Assembly: GCA_016802295.1 (NCBI GenBank) | Contig: JAESIW010000207.1 | Coordinates: 2,260,005-2,324,004 of the forward strand | Length of the DNA: 64,000 bases | Source of the DNA: Brachionus rotundiformis | Taxonomy: Eukaryota > Rotifera > Eurotatoria > Ploima > Brachionidae | Direction: 5' to 3' | Shown here: one piece after another, positions 33,284 to 43,051 of the stretch | Layout: every line of letters begins with the position of its first letter | Position numbering within the stretch: position 1 is the first letter of the stretch | Notes under the pieces: generated by a model | Databases searched by the model: none | What the model was told of the DNA's origin: nothing | Seen by the model: the letters and a program-made list of their open reading frames with translations, nothing else | Made by a program: the position numbers and the translations under genes

Positions 33284-34307
33284 CTTAGATCATTTCATAT
33301 AGAATTGGTTGAATGGATTAAATGGAACTTTGGTTTTTACTAATTAAAAATTTAAATTATTTTATTTTTTGTTTTGAAAATTTATCCAATTTTATGATTT
33401 GGAATTTTAATCGTCAAAATTATTAGTCTTATTCAGCGAGCATTTTAAACCAAAATTTTACTTAAATTTTCAAAAAATTTTATTTTTTTAAATTATGAAG
33501 TTTATAAAAATAAAACTTATCTTTAATTAAGATTTAATATGTTTTAGAATTAATAAAGAAAATATTTTTGTATTAATATAATGCAAAATACTAATTTAGA
33601 TACATGGATACCTGAAAAGCAGCAGGTAATCAAATAATTAGCACTTTTTTTGGTTCAAATATTTATAATTAAAATTTAAAAAATAATTAAAAACTTTTTT
33701 ATGGCACTAATTATTCTCTTGTGTAAATTATTATATCACATATAAAAAAAGTGCCTTGAAAATATTTGTGTTGTGATGTTTTTCCACTAAAAAAAATTGT
33801 TTTATTTTAAAGCTAATCAAGGAAAAATTAATAAGCCCTCGAAAAAAAGCTTATCAGATGTTTTAGATTGATAGCTTTATAAACTAATTTATTTAAAGAT
33901 ATTTTGAAGAGTTTTGGAAAAAGTCTTGATTTATTTTTTAAAAATTAATAATATTAAATAACATGTTAATTAATTAATTTCTAAAGTATGTTTAAAAAAA
34001 TTTTCAAAATCACGAATAATTTAAAAAGTCAATTAAAAATAAATATTTATTTGTTTATCTAAAACTAACTAAAATATAAATTTTGTTTTAAATATTGAAT
34101 CAAGTTTTTCAAAATTATAAACGATTGTTATTGCAAAAATATTAAGATATGAATCTAAAATTATAATAGCTGATAATTTTTTTTTAAATTATTTTTTGAT
34201 AAATTATTTTAAAATTTTTTATATTTCCAATACTAGCATTTGTGTATAAATCAAAACTAAAATATTTACCAACTTCTTACATTTATTATTAGTTTGCCAA
34301 TTTCAAA
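33284..34307. other. divergent intergenic region, MAN2A and SDR genes
   Basis: 1 kb between two start codons facing apart, holding the candidate micro-gene at 33581-33929. Otherwise AT-rich with no recognised motif. Confidence 0.5.
33581..33929 (+). CDS. candidate 40-residue three-exon micro-gene
   Basis: ATG at 33581 opens MQNTNLDTWIPEKQQ and stops in phase at a GT donor. Exon 2 (33813-33859), after a strong TTTTATTTTAAAG acceptor, reads LIKEKLISPRKKAYQ. Exon 3 (33899-33929) adds IYFEEFWKKS and a stop. Phases 0 and 2 both fit. If the 39-base second intron is not removed, the protein ends two codons later as 32 residues. Basic, no signal peptide, no family recognised. The exons are less AT-rich than their surroundings. 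It could also be an upstream piece of the SDR transcript. Confidence 0.4.
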
Positions 34308-35348
34308 ATGATTATTAAAATATTAACAAATATTATAACTGGAACATATCTTTTATTTTACGGAATTATTTGGGGCATCCTTAAACAGATTGTTCCTTAC
34401 ACATGCAGATGCAAGAGCGTTAAGAATCAAATAGTGCTGGTGACAGGCTCGGGCAGTGGTATTGGAAAATTGATATCCAAAAAATTTGCCCATTTGGGCG
34501 CAAAAGTGGTTTGTGTTGATATAAATCAAATTGCCAATTCAAAAACATGTGCAGAGATAAAAAATGATGGAGGTGAAGCTGTAGCATTTAAATGTGATCT
34601 AAGTAAAAAAGATGATATTTATAGTCTTGCTGATGAAATAATTAAAAATGTTGGTTATCCGAGCATTTTGGTAAATAATGCCGGCATTGTAACTGGCAAG
34701 AAGTTTTTAGATTCCCCAGATGAAATGATCGAGAAAACATTTCAAGTTAATACGCTGTCTCATTTTTGGGTAAAGTTTAGATTTATATTAAAAGATTGAT
34801 AGATTGGTATACTTTTATACTTTTATTCAATAATTAAAGCTAGCCAAGAAATTTCTTCCTGATATGATTGAAAAAAATTATGGTCATGTGGTCACAATTG
34901 CCAGTTGTGCCGGAATGTTTGGAGCAGCTGGTCTAGTTGATTATTGCTCATCTAAATTTGCAGCTGTTGGATTCGACGAGGCCTTAAGAAACGAGCTCTT
35001 AAGAATAGATAAGACTGGAGTTAAAACAACAGTTGTTTGTCCCAATGTAATTAATACTGGTATGTTCAAGGGATTTAAAGTTAAAGGACTACCACCTCTT
35101 GAACCCGAATACGTGGCAGATAAAGTAATCGAAGCTGTCTTAACTGACCAGGAGCTTTTGATGCTACCACGGATGACTTATTTTCTTTGGATCTTAAAAA
35201 CGTAATTTCTTTTAAGGGCTTTTTTGATTTAAGAATTAAACAAAAATCTTTAAGAATACTGCCCTACAAATTTGCTTCCTTTTTGGACAAGGATGTCATG
35301 AAGCTGTGCCACTCGATGGACCAATTTATTGGCCGAAAGTCCGAATAG
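34308..35348 (+). CDS. SDR16C/RDH10-type short-chain dehydrogenase
   Basis: Exons 34308-34769, 34840-35201 and 35255-35348, 305 residues. An N-terminal membrane anchor (about 10-30) precedes the NAD(P)-binding motif VLVTGSGSGIGK, then CDLSKKDD, LVNNAGIV, and the active site Ser in TIASCAGMFG with YCSSKFAAVGF (Tyr-x3-Lys). The C-terminal part, VCPNVINTGMFKGF and PPLEPEYVADKVIEAVLTDQ, is that of RDH10, SDR16C5 and HSD17B11, which oxidise retinol or 17-beta-hydroxysteroids at ER and lipid droplets. Within this group RDH10 is closest in the C-terminal half. Substrate not decided. Confidence 0.9.
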
Positions 35349-36240
35349 TTATCATCAAACAGTTATAGTTTATTTTTATTACATTTTTATCTAATAGGGT
35401 TTCAAAAATAGTTAAGAGTGCTCATTAGTTTTAATTATTATTTTAATAAAAATTTATCTTCACAAAGAGTTTATGTATAACAAAACCTGGCCCATTACAC
35501 ATTATTTAACACATTATACTCCATTTTTATTAGCCACTTAAATTGGACTCTGTGCCAAATACCATTACTTGCATGGTAAATGGTAAACTTTTTGACAAAG
35601 GTATGAAACTATATTAATTAATATACATAATGTGATGCTTTAGGATGTTTTTTTTTCTCAAGTATAAATCCATAAAAATAGTTTTCAATTAATGAATTAG
35701 ATTTCTCTTTTACTTTAAGAAATTTCCATATTTTATCTAAAAATTCAGTATCTTTTAAATAATTTTCATTTTCTTTAAATTTTATCTGTTTATTTTATAC
35801 TGTTTTATTTATTTTATCACCTTATATATTGAATATTTATATGGTGATTTATTTTTATTTAAAAAAGATAGCTTGGGAAAGTTTTTCATGGTAGTTCCAA
35901 ATTGCAGAGCTTAATCATATTAGTAGAAGCAGTAAAATCGCTTGAGCAAAAATTTGCCAGGCGTCCAAGTTTAGTTCAAGTATTAATAAAATGAATAAAT
36001 GTGAATAAAATTCTCTCTGTAAATTGTTTTACTATGAGATCTGGAACCATTTTTTCTGTCTTGATTAATTTTTTTAAACTTATTTTTAATTTTAAAAAAA
36101 TATAATTTTCTAGATAGATTAACTAAAATCTTCGAATTAATTAATTTATTTAACAACAATTTAATACCTTAAACAATTTAAACATATGATATACAACGAG
36201 ATACAAGTTTAATGTCAATTTTTTTTTAAGATAAAAGCTT
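35349..36240. other. intergenic region with competing coding-like frames
   Basis: Convergent 3' flanks of the SDR and CHIC genes. Besides the minus-strand candidate at 35618-35889, a plus-strand frame at 35908-35994 (after an AG, ending TGA) reads SLIILVEAVKSLEQKFARRP. A patch at 35470-35590 is less AT-rich but not coding. Confidence 0.4.
35618..35889 (-). CDS. candidate 78-residue lysine-rich protein
   Basis: ATG at 35887-35889 opens MKNFPKLSFLNKNKSPYKYS, ending in phase 0 at a GT donor. After a 35-base intron the frame continues IKFKENENYLKDTEFLDKIW, KFLKVKEKSNSLIENYFYGF and ends HPKASHYVY at TAA 35618-35620. Exon 2 is 35618-35785. The protein is basic and probably helical, with no signal peptide or known domain. 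The intron is shorter than any other here, which lowers confidence, but the second exon alone is a convincing open frame. Family unknown. Confidence 0.4.
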
Positions 36241-36714
36241 TTAAACAGGTTGATAGAGAGATATAGTAGGTGCAAATTCAATTTTAATTACATACTCCGT
36301 AAGAGCATTCGAATCACATTTAACCTTGGATAGCTTCCATTCCAAGCCTAGCTTTGAGTATAATCTCTGATTTTCGATGTAGAGTAACTTTTTGATAGAC
36401 ACACGAGCCTTATTGTTAATAACCACTACTGGAAGTATTGAGCAACCAAAGGTACAGCAACAAAATATAGAACCAATGATTAGCCATTTGAAATTATTTT
36501 CCAATTGTTTGCTAAGAATTTTGTTTATTTGAGTAATAGTGTCGCCGAATTCTTCTGGTGCCAGAATACCATTTAGTTGAGAGGGAAATTCGGCATTAAA
36601 TTGGCTCGATAGACCAAATATAGCTTTGTTTTGGGCCCCTCGAATTATGATCGGATCTTTGACAAAAACATCCTGCCGGTTCTGGTAATTTTTCCGATTC
36701 AATTTTTCCGACAT
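36241..36714 (-). CDS. CHIC: cysteine-rich hydrophobic domain protein
   Basis: A single-exon protein of 157 residues (human CHIC2 165). Order: IIIRGAQNKAIFGLSSQFNA, FPSQLNGILAPEEF, the palmitoylated cysteine cluster IGSIFCCCTFGCSILPVV, then IENQRLYSKLGLEWKLSK and EYVIKIEFAPTISLYQP. It associates with vesicle and plasma membranes through the acylated cluster. A gene of this group exists once in most invertebrates, so CHIC1 and CHIC2 cannot be told apart. Confidence 0.92.
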   Translation of the reverse strand: MSEKLNRKNYQNRQDVFVKDPIIIRGAQNKAIFGLSSQFNAEFPSQLNGILAPEEFGDTITQINKILSKQLENNFKWLIIGSIFCCCTFGCSILPVVVINNKARVSIKKLLYIENQRLYSKLGLEWKLSKVKCDSNALTEYVIKIEFAPTISLYQPV

Positions 36715-36990
36715 TTTTTGTTATAAATTTTAAACTATATGGACATCTATGATCAATGTTTAGTTTTAAGCTTTTGTCTATTAATATCGCCAAATTACGG
36801 ACGATTTTAAATAAGAATTTAATTAAATAAAAAAAATTGTTAAAACATTTATTTATTTATTAAAAAAAATAGTTTAAAATTCATTCTAACTCTTTATCTG
36901 AAAGTTTTGGATTGTAAAATTTAGGTTAATTTATAATTACAACAAAATAAACTCGACTAGTTTTATTCATTAATTATTAAAGCTATCAGG

Positions 36991-39695
36991 TCAAGCAAAG
37001 GGGTCGAATGGATCGCTTTGCTTGGATCCATTGGTACCTGTGGGAAAAGAAGCCCAATCCAAAGTTCCAAAAGGATCTGGTTTATTTGGAGCGGGGGCAA
37101 ATGGATCAAAATTATTGAACAAATCCATTTTGGCAGCACTTAGAGAGCTGTTGGTAAAATCCATAGCAGATTGCGGTCTTTGTGTGAAATCAGTTGTTTT
37201 TTTAGCAGGCTTAAGACTGGGTGTTTGGGGTCTGGGTGGCGCTGGCCGTGGTGGAGGCACAGACATCTTTGGTTTAGGCTCGGCTTTGAACGGATCGAAA
37301 GCCTGAGTGAATGGATCTTGATTTTCGCTTCCAGAAAAAGGATCATCTGGAAATGGATTGGACACATCTGCCGAGGTGCTATTAAACGGGTCAGAAAATG
37401 TATCCTTTGCACTGAATGGATCTTGGGTCTTAAAAGGGTCTTCGATTTCACCAGGCTTGGCTATTTCCAATTCCAATTGTCTATTTTCTTCTTCTAATCG
37501 AGTTATCTCTTCAGATACTTCGTTCAATGAATTACACATGTCAAATTCTTTAATTAATTTATTTAAATTTAATTCTAGTTTTTTGAGCAAAGTTATTTTT
37601 GATCTATTTAAATCAACTTGAGTTTGATAAGTGACTATTTCTGAATTTAAATCGGATAAAATTTTTGAATTGGATTGCTTTTTTTGTTCCAAAAAACCTG
37701 CTTCTTGCTGCATGGCTTGAAAGCTGCGTTTAATTTCAGACAAATCTTGGTTTTTGAATTGTGCCTGATTAATCTGAGTTATATTAGACTTTAGTTGACT
37801 TATTTCAATGCTTTCTTGGTCATATTTTTGCTTCAAATCGTTTAATTGATTTGACAATTTGGACAATTTGTCCTCAAACTCGCCAAGCTTCTTATTTTCC
37901 TCAATTTTATTTAATTCTCTTTCTTGGATTGTTTTATAAATTGATTCCATTTCCAGTTCCAAATTGGTCAACTCGGTTCTCTTTTGACGAGTTTGAGTTT
38001 CATGTTCACTAGCTCTTTGCTCATAGAAAAGCTTTTCACGCTGTAGTTCTGTAACTTGGGTCTGCAAATCCTCGAGCTCTTTGCTACTGTGAGTTTCTTC
38101 TACCTGGACAGGTTTTGGTCTAAGCGATGGTGGCACCATTTCTGGTAAAAGCTCAACAGGAGGATCAAGACCAGTGGAAAGCTTTTTATTTACAAAATGC
38201 ATAGCTAAAGCAAATTGCTCATGGTTCAGTCTACCCGTGAAGCCAATGTCACACAAAGCCCTAAGTATATTCAAATTGTTTAAAAAAATCTATGTTATGT
38301 TTATTAATAGATAAATGTTAAATTCCTACAATTTTTTGTACAATAAAAATAAAATTTTATTCATCATTATACTTAATATTTTTTTAGACTATAATTAGTT
38401 ATGTATTTTGGAATTTTTTAATTAGCTGTCAATTAAAAATAAATGACATTGATGCTCCTTTTTATCAGTATTTTTATTTTAATTATTTTTCAAATGACTG
38501 AATTTTTTTGACAAAAAATTTTATAAAATAAATTATTTTTGTTACAATATATAGATGCAGCATGTTTAAATTAAATTAATTAAAAAAATTTCAACAAATA
38601 ACTTAATAAAACTATTATTCTATTAATTTATTTTTATACAATTAATTAAATTTGTCTGTAAAAATAATCATGCTGAAATTTTAAAATTAAATAATCAGTA
38701 AACTATTAGACAAAAAAATAATAATTTTTTTTATACAAGATTGGTACTTACCAAATATTTGCTAGGATGTTTGGAGATAAGCCGGTCTTAAGAAAAGTTT
38801 CCTTACATTCATTTCCGTTCACAAAGCCATCATTGTCTGTATCAATTTGATTAAAAACCACATCAATTTTTGTCTTTTCATCAACACTCACGACCCAAGA
38901 GGTAACTTCATTTGGCAAGGATCCGTTATGAGGTAAATTAGCAGCTGATCCCGGATGTGAATGTCTTTTTTTAAAAGGAAGCAAACTAGGAGGCAATTGG
39001 TCCGGAATGCTCATACCATCTTTTGCCTTTTGAATAAGCTGGGAAGATATCAGAAATTCATCTCTATCCAATTGACCGTCTTGGTCAATATCACTCAACT
39101 CCCAAATCTTTCCTAAAATGTCCACTGATAGACCGCTTTTGAGCAAGAAGGGCTTTACTCTTGGACCTGCTAGTTTGTTATTTATGGGCGAAAGAGAGTC
39201 AAAAGTTTTATCAAAAGCAATCCGACTGGATGCCTTAATGTACCATGGATCATCATGTGTTATCAATGAAGTTATGTTTGAGCTGAGCTCGCCCAGTTTA
39301 GGAGCCGGGGTTGGCATGCTTAAGTTTTCAAGTTTGACTTCTTGGCTGGACTGGGCAAGTGACACCAATTTGAGACAAAGGTAAAAACCATTTCTGTCCA
39401 AATAGCCTTTTCCTGTTGGATCTGACAGTTCCCAAATCTGAATAAAAATTTAGATTATTTTTAAACAAGACAATTTTTACATCTTTCAAGATATGTGCTG
39501 AAAGCTTGGAAAGTTTAAGGAAGTTGTTGGCATCATAGGCGCCAATAAAACCGCTACCTGTAGCATCAGCCTTTTAAACCACAATTAAATTTAAATTTAA
39601 CAAATAAATCTATAAATCACCTGAGAAAAATAAATGTCATAAATTATCTGATGCTTGTCAAGTATGTCGTCGATACTGGGTGTAGCTGAGACCAT
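36991..39695 (-). CDS. EPS15: EPS15-type endocytic scaffold
   Basis: Exons 39621-39695, 39481-39570, 38752-39437 and 36991-38260, 706 residues; all phases fit. Three EH domains lie in the first 330 residues, with EF loops such as DIDQDGQLDRDEF and DTDNDGFVNGNE and EH core IWELSDIDQDG. They bind Asn-Pro-Phe peptides. A long coiled coil (about 340-545) mediates dimerisation. The tail carries more than ten DPF motifs (DPFKTQDPFSAKD, NQDPFTQAFDPF, SDPFDPFA) that bind AP-2, and a proline stretch. Works in clathrin-mediated endocytosis. No ubiquitin-interacting motif is visible at the C-terminus. Intron 3 (38261-38751) is long at 491 bases and shows nothing inside. Confidence 0.95.
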
Positions 39696-40518
39696 TGTCT
39701 TTACTTAAGAATTTTTCAAAATGATATAAATTTATCTTTTTGAAGAAATTTGCTACTCAGACAAAAATAATGAAAAAATATTTATGAATATTTTAATCTG
39801 TAAATAAATTTGCAATCGATTTGCAACCAAGTTGTGTTCTTTCATTTATTTTTGAATAATTTTTTATTTATAATATTTTAATAATAATAATAATAGCGCT
39901 ACTCGATAGAAGTGCTGAAAAAATGTCTTTTAAAAAGATAAAAAAGCCTATAGATAATTTTTTATTGGAAAAATAGAAAGACGCCAGATTGGATCTAAAT
40001 ATATAAATTTTAAATTAAAAAATTATTTAGTGTCTTATCTTGTCTTTATTTAGAATAAATTAATTTAAACCTAGATTACGAATATCTTTTTTTATATTTA
40101 AAGATTTTATTTTTTCTAAAAAAAAAGATTAAAAATTCATTATTTTTAAGTCAATCTCGAAAATATAAACAGAGACTAAACTTTATAATAAAAACATGAA
40201 AAAAGCTACCTATATAATAAAAAAATGTGATGTAGTCGAGTTGCTAATTACCTTTAGATTAATTTTCTCAATAATAATTTATTTAATTTTAACTATTAAT
40301 TAAGTCATAAAGTGAACATTATTTTTTATTCTTCAAATTAAAATTTATAATTGATTGATCGATTCTTAATTATTAAAAAATGAAAATTTAATAATTTTTT
40401 TACTGGTAAAATTATTTAATACAAAGAATTTAACATTTTATTAAAATACTAAATTCTTTCTAATTACAAATGTAATTAGATTTTACTTTGAATCAAACAC
40501 AATACAAGACCAGTCATT
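39696..40518. other. divergent intergenic region, EPS15 and DNAAF3
   Basis: AT-rich DNA between two start codons that face apart. Apart from the X-box at 40519-40532 I see no motif or coding-like patch. Confidence 0.6.
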
Positions 40519-40532
40519 GTAACCATGGAAAC
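40519..40532. promoter_or_regulatory. X-box (RFX) site of DNAAF3
   Basis: GTAACCATGGAAAC fits the ciliary X-box pattern GTHNYYATRRNAAC at every position and lies 80 bases before the DNAAF3 start codon, the usual place for a direct RFX target. Confidence 0.7.
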
Positions 40533-40612
40533 AAAAAGATGATCTTAAATACTTCTCATGTGTTCAATAAAGTTGAAATAAATTAGCAAAAAAATTCTAA
40601 GTTTTTTTCAAA

Positions 40613-42001
40613 ATGGACGGATTTGGGAACATTAACTGGTGGGGTTTTTCGCCAAGCATCGACTTACTGAAGCTTTATGATCAAATTTTCAAAGCAGATA
40701 CAGATACATTAAACATCTTGTTACTGAATTGTGGTGACCAACGTATAATCATTGACTCATTGAGATCAAAGCAAAATATTGGGAAAAAAATCCGCTTTTT
40801 TGTATCAGAAAAAATGCTGGAACTTTACGCCAGACATTTTCTTTTATTAAGTATCATATTCGAGCATCCACAAAAATCAGGTGTCCAAGAAAAGGCCGAA
40901 AGTTTCTTAGAAATATTCGGAAATTTGTTTATTAGAGAAAATACAGCTAATTTAATTCGACTCAAAGCAAACGAGTTTATAAAATTTATCACTGACTTGG
41001 ACTATTTGGCAAAAAGCAATCTCAACATGTTCAATTTTGGCCTTTTAAAATATAAAGAAAGAGACTTCTTAGAAGGTATATTTAAGTTTTGGCGGATAAA
41101 AGAGACAAACAAGGACTATTTTCCAGCAGATAGGTGCTGGGATGTTCGCTTGCGAAACTATTTTGGAAACAGATATGACTCGCGCTCAAATGCTTACGAT
41201 TGGGACTTTTCAATGAAGCTAATAGATCGCAAAAACTGCTCAATTATAAACAACAGAGTTTATAGTAAATGGCGCGATTCAGGAATTGCTTTTGAGCTAA
41301 GAGACGTAAACTATGACATTCCAAACAAAACTTTGGCATCCGGAATGATGTTTAACGATCCAAGAAGCGGAGATAAAGCAAGCCGTAGGGGCTATTTTGG
41401 AGACATAATTGTTGGTCCTTACTTAAGTTATGGGATAGAGCATGAAAATGCTGAATTTTTTAAAAAAACCAATGATTCTTATAGATACACTTCGACAGAT
41501 GTGTCCAGATCGAACTTGGAAAAGCTGATTGGAAAAATTCTAGAACTAGGTGGACATCAATCATTGGAATGCAAGTTAAGTGATATGAAAATAGTTGAGG
41601 TGAATGAAGAACAAGAAATTACCAGTGATGAATATTTTAAATTAAATGATGTGGAAATTATATTTTTACCATTGAATGTGGTTCAAGATTTTACTCAAAA
41701 GAGCAAGTATGATAATTTTTTTGATGTGGTTTATGTTGCCAATAGTGCTAGTGGAAGCTTAACTGATAGGAATTTTTATAAAATTTTAAAAAATGACTCA
41801 TTGATTGTGGTTGAAACTGCCAAATTTATGATCGAAATGAGTATTGAGCAGATAAATGGATTTTCCCAGAGGATTAGAGAAATGTGCAGTGAAAATGGCT
41901 TTACCGAAATTGATCAAAATGTGCCAAGACCAAAAGATTCAAAAAATAATCTAGAATTATTAAATAATTTAGTTTTCAAAAAATTAAAAAATTCATCTTA
42001 A
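40613..42001 (+). CDS. DNAAF3: dynein axonemal assembly factor 3
   Basis: A single-exon cytoplasmic protein of 462 residues (human 541). The N-terminus MDGFGNINWWGFSPSIDLL is the family's diagnostic start. The DUF4470 region follows with LNILLLNCGDQRII, then the DUF4471 region with RDSGIAFELRDVNYDIPNKT, and DPRSGDKASRRGYFGDIIVG. A SAM-methyltransferase-like fold is known for the family, without proven activity. DNAAF3 helps preassemble inner and outer dynein arms. An X-box lies just upstream. The gene shows that the organism has motile cilia. Confidence 0.94.
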   Translation: MDGFGNINWWGFSPSIDLLKLYDQIFKADTDTLNILLLNCGDQRIIIDSLRSKQNIGKKIRFFVSEKMLELYARHFLLLSIIFEHPQKSGVQEKAESFLEIFGNLFIRENTANLIRLKANEFIKFITDLDYLAKSNLNMFNFGLLKYKERDFLEGIFKFWRIKETNKDYFPADRCWDVRLRNYFGNRYDSRSNAYDWDFSMKLIDRKNCSIINNRVYSKWRDSGIAFELRDVNYDIPNKTLASGMMFNDPRSGDKASRRGYFGDIIVGPYLSYGIEHENAEFFKKTNDSYRYTSTDVSRSNLEKLIGKILELGGHQSLECKLSDMKIVEVNEEQEITSDEYFKLNDVEIIFLPLNVVQDFTQKSKYDNFFDVVYVANSASGSLTDRNFYKILKNDSLIVVETAKFMIEMSIEQINGFSQRIREMCSENGFTEIDQNVPRPKDSKNNLELLNNLVFKKLKNSS

Positions 42002-43051
42002 ACGTTTATTTTATTTATTTTTTCTCTTATTTTAAGCATGGATGCATTCATTTTAAAAAGGTAATAAAGTAATAAATAAAAACATTTTAATTCAAAGACA
42101 ATGCTTCCATCAAATAAAGATTTTTTGACAATTTGATTTTTTTTAATTTCTTATGGCTTTTGTAAAAAATAAAATAAACAATCATCTTGCAACCATTTTA
42201 TGAATTATTCTATTAATAAAATTTAAATATTCAAATTTTTTTGCAGATTGAAGAAAAAAATATAAGATAAAAACTAAATGATAATTTATTATCTAAAATA
42301 TTGAACCTTGTTTTCCAAGCAGTGTTTTCATTCACACTTAATTATTAAACCACTCATACCAATAATATAAATTACTTTTTCTTCTTACCTGACACTAATT
42401 TGATCCAAAATATTACTTTAACTAGTTGCATAATAATATTTCTCACTTACAGACTATTTAAGATAGAAAATTTTATATTTAGAAATATACATATTGAATT
42501 CACAGATTTATGAAAAGACAAAAGTAATAAATTGACAACTCGGGTATTTTGATTTCGTATAAATACCAATAATTTATTTAGAAATTACCTTTTTTTCTTT
42601 AAAAAAAATAATAATCTTTCTAGAGACAGACATTTACTGTTAAATTATTTCATGAGAGTATTTCAATAAATTATTAAAATTTATTTAAGCTTTATTTTAT
42701 GATTGGAAAGTTTATGGCGCATCCCTTAGCATCAGCATTTTTTATATTCGTAATTAGAAAAAAAATAAATAAATATTAATTTTAAAAATAAATTCTTATT
42801 CAAATAAACTTAACTAGCCAGAAAATCAGACCAGTGAGTATTAGTATTGTGTGCCAATTATAATAAATTATAGGCGCCTTGTTTAAATAATATTAAGCCA
42901 TGTGCCATTTGTACAAAAATATTTTCTTATTCATTTTTATTTCTTTTGCATTATAAAAATTATAAATTGCCAAGTATTTTTGTTCTAGTAAAAATTGAAA
43001 TATGTTAATTTTAGACTATAGTGACTAATAAATGATTAAGTAGCTAATAAA
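42002..43051. other. intergenic
   Basis: 3' flank of DNAAF3 and 5' flank of TMEM63. AT-rich; no coding-like patch or repeat that I can support. Confidence 0.65.

Noticed and set aside
37140..37621. Several frames opposite and overlapping the EPS15 tail
   Set aside because: Shadows of the DPF-repeat coding sequence.
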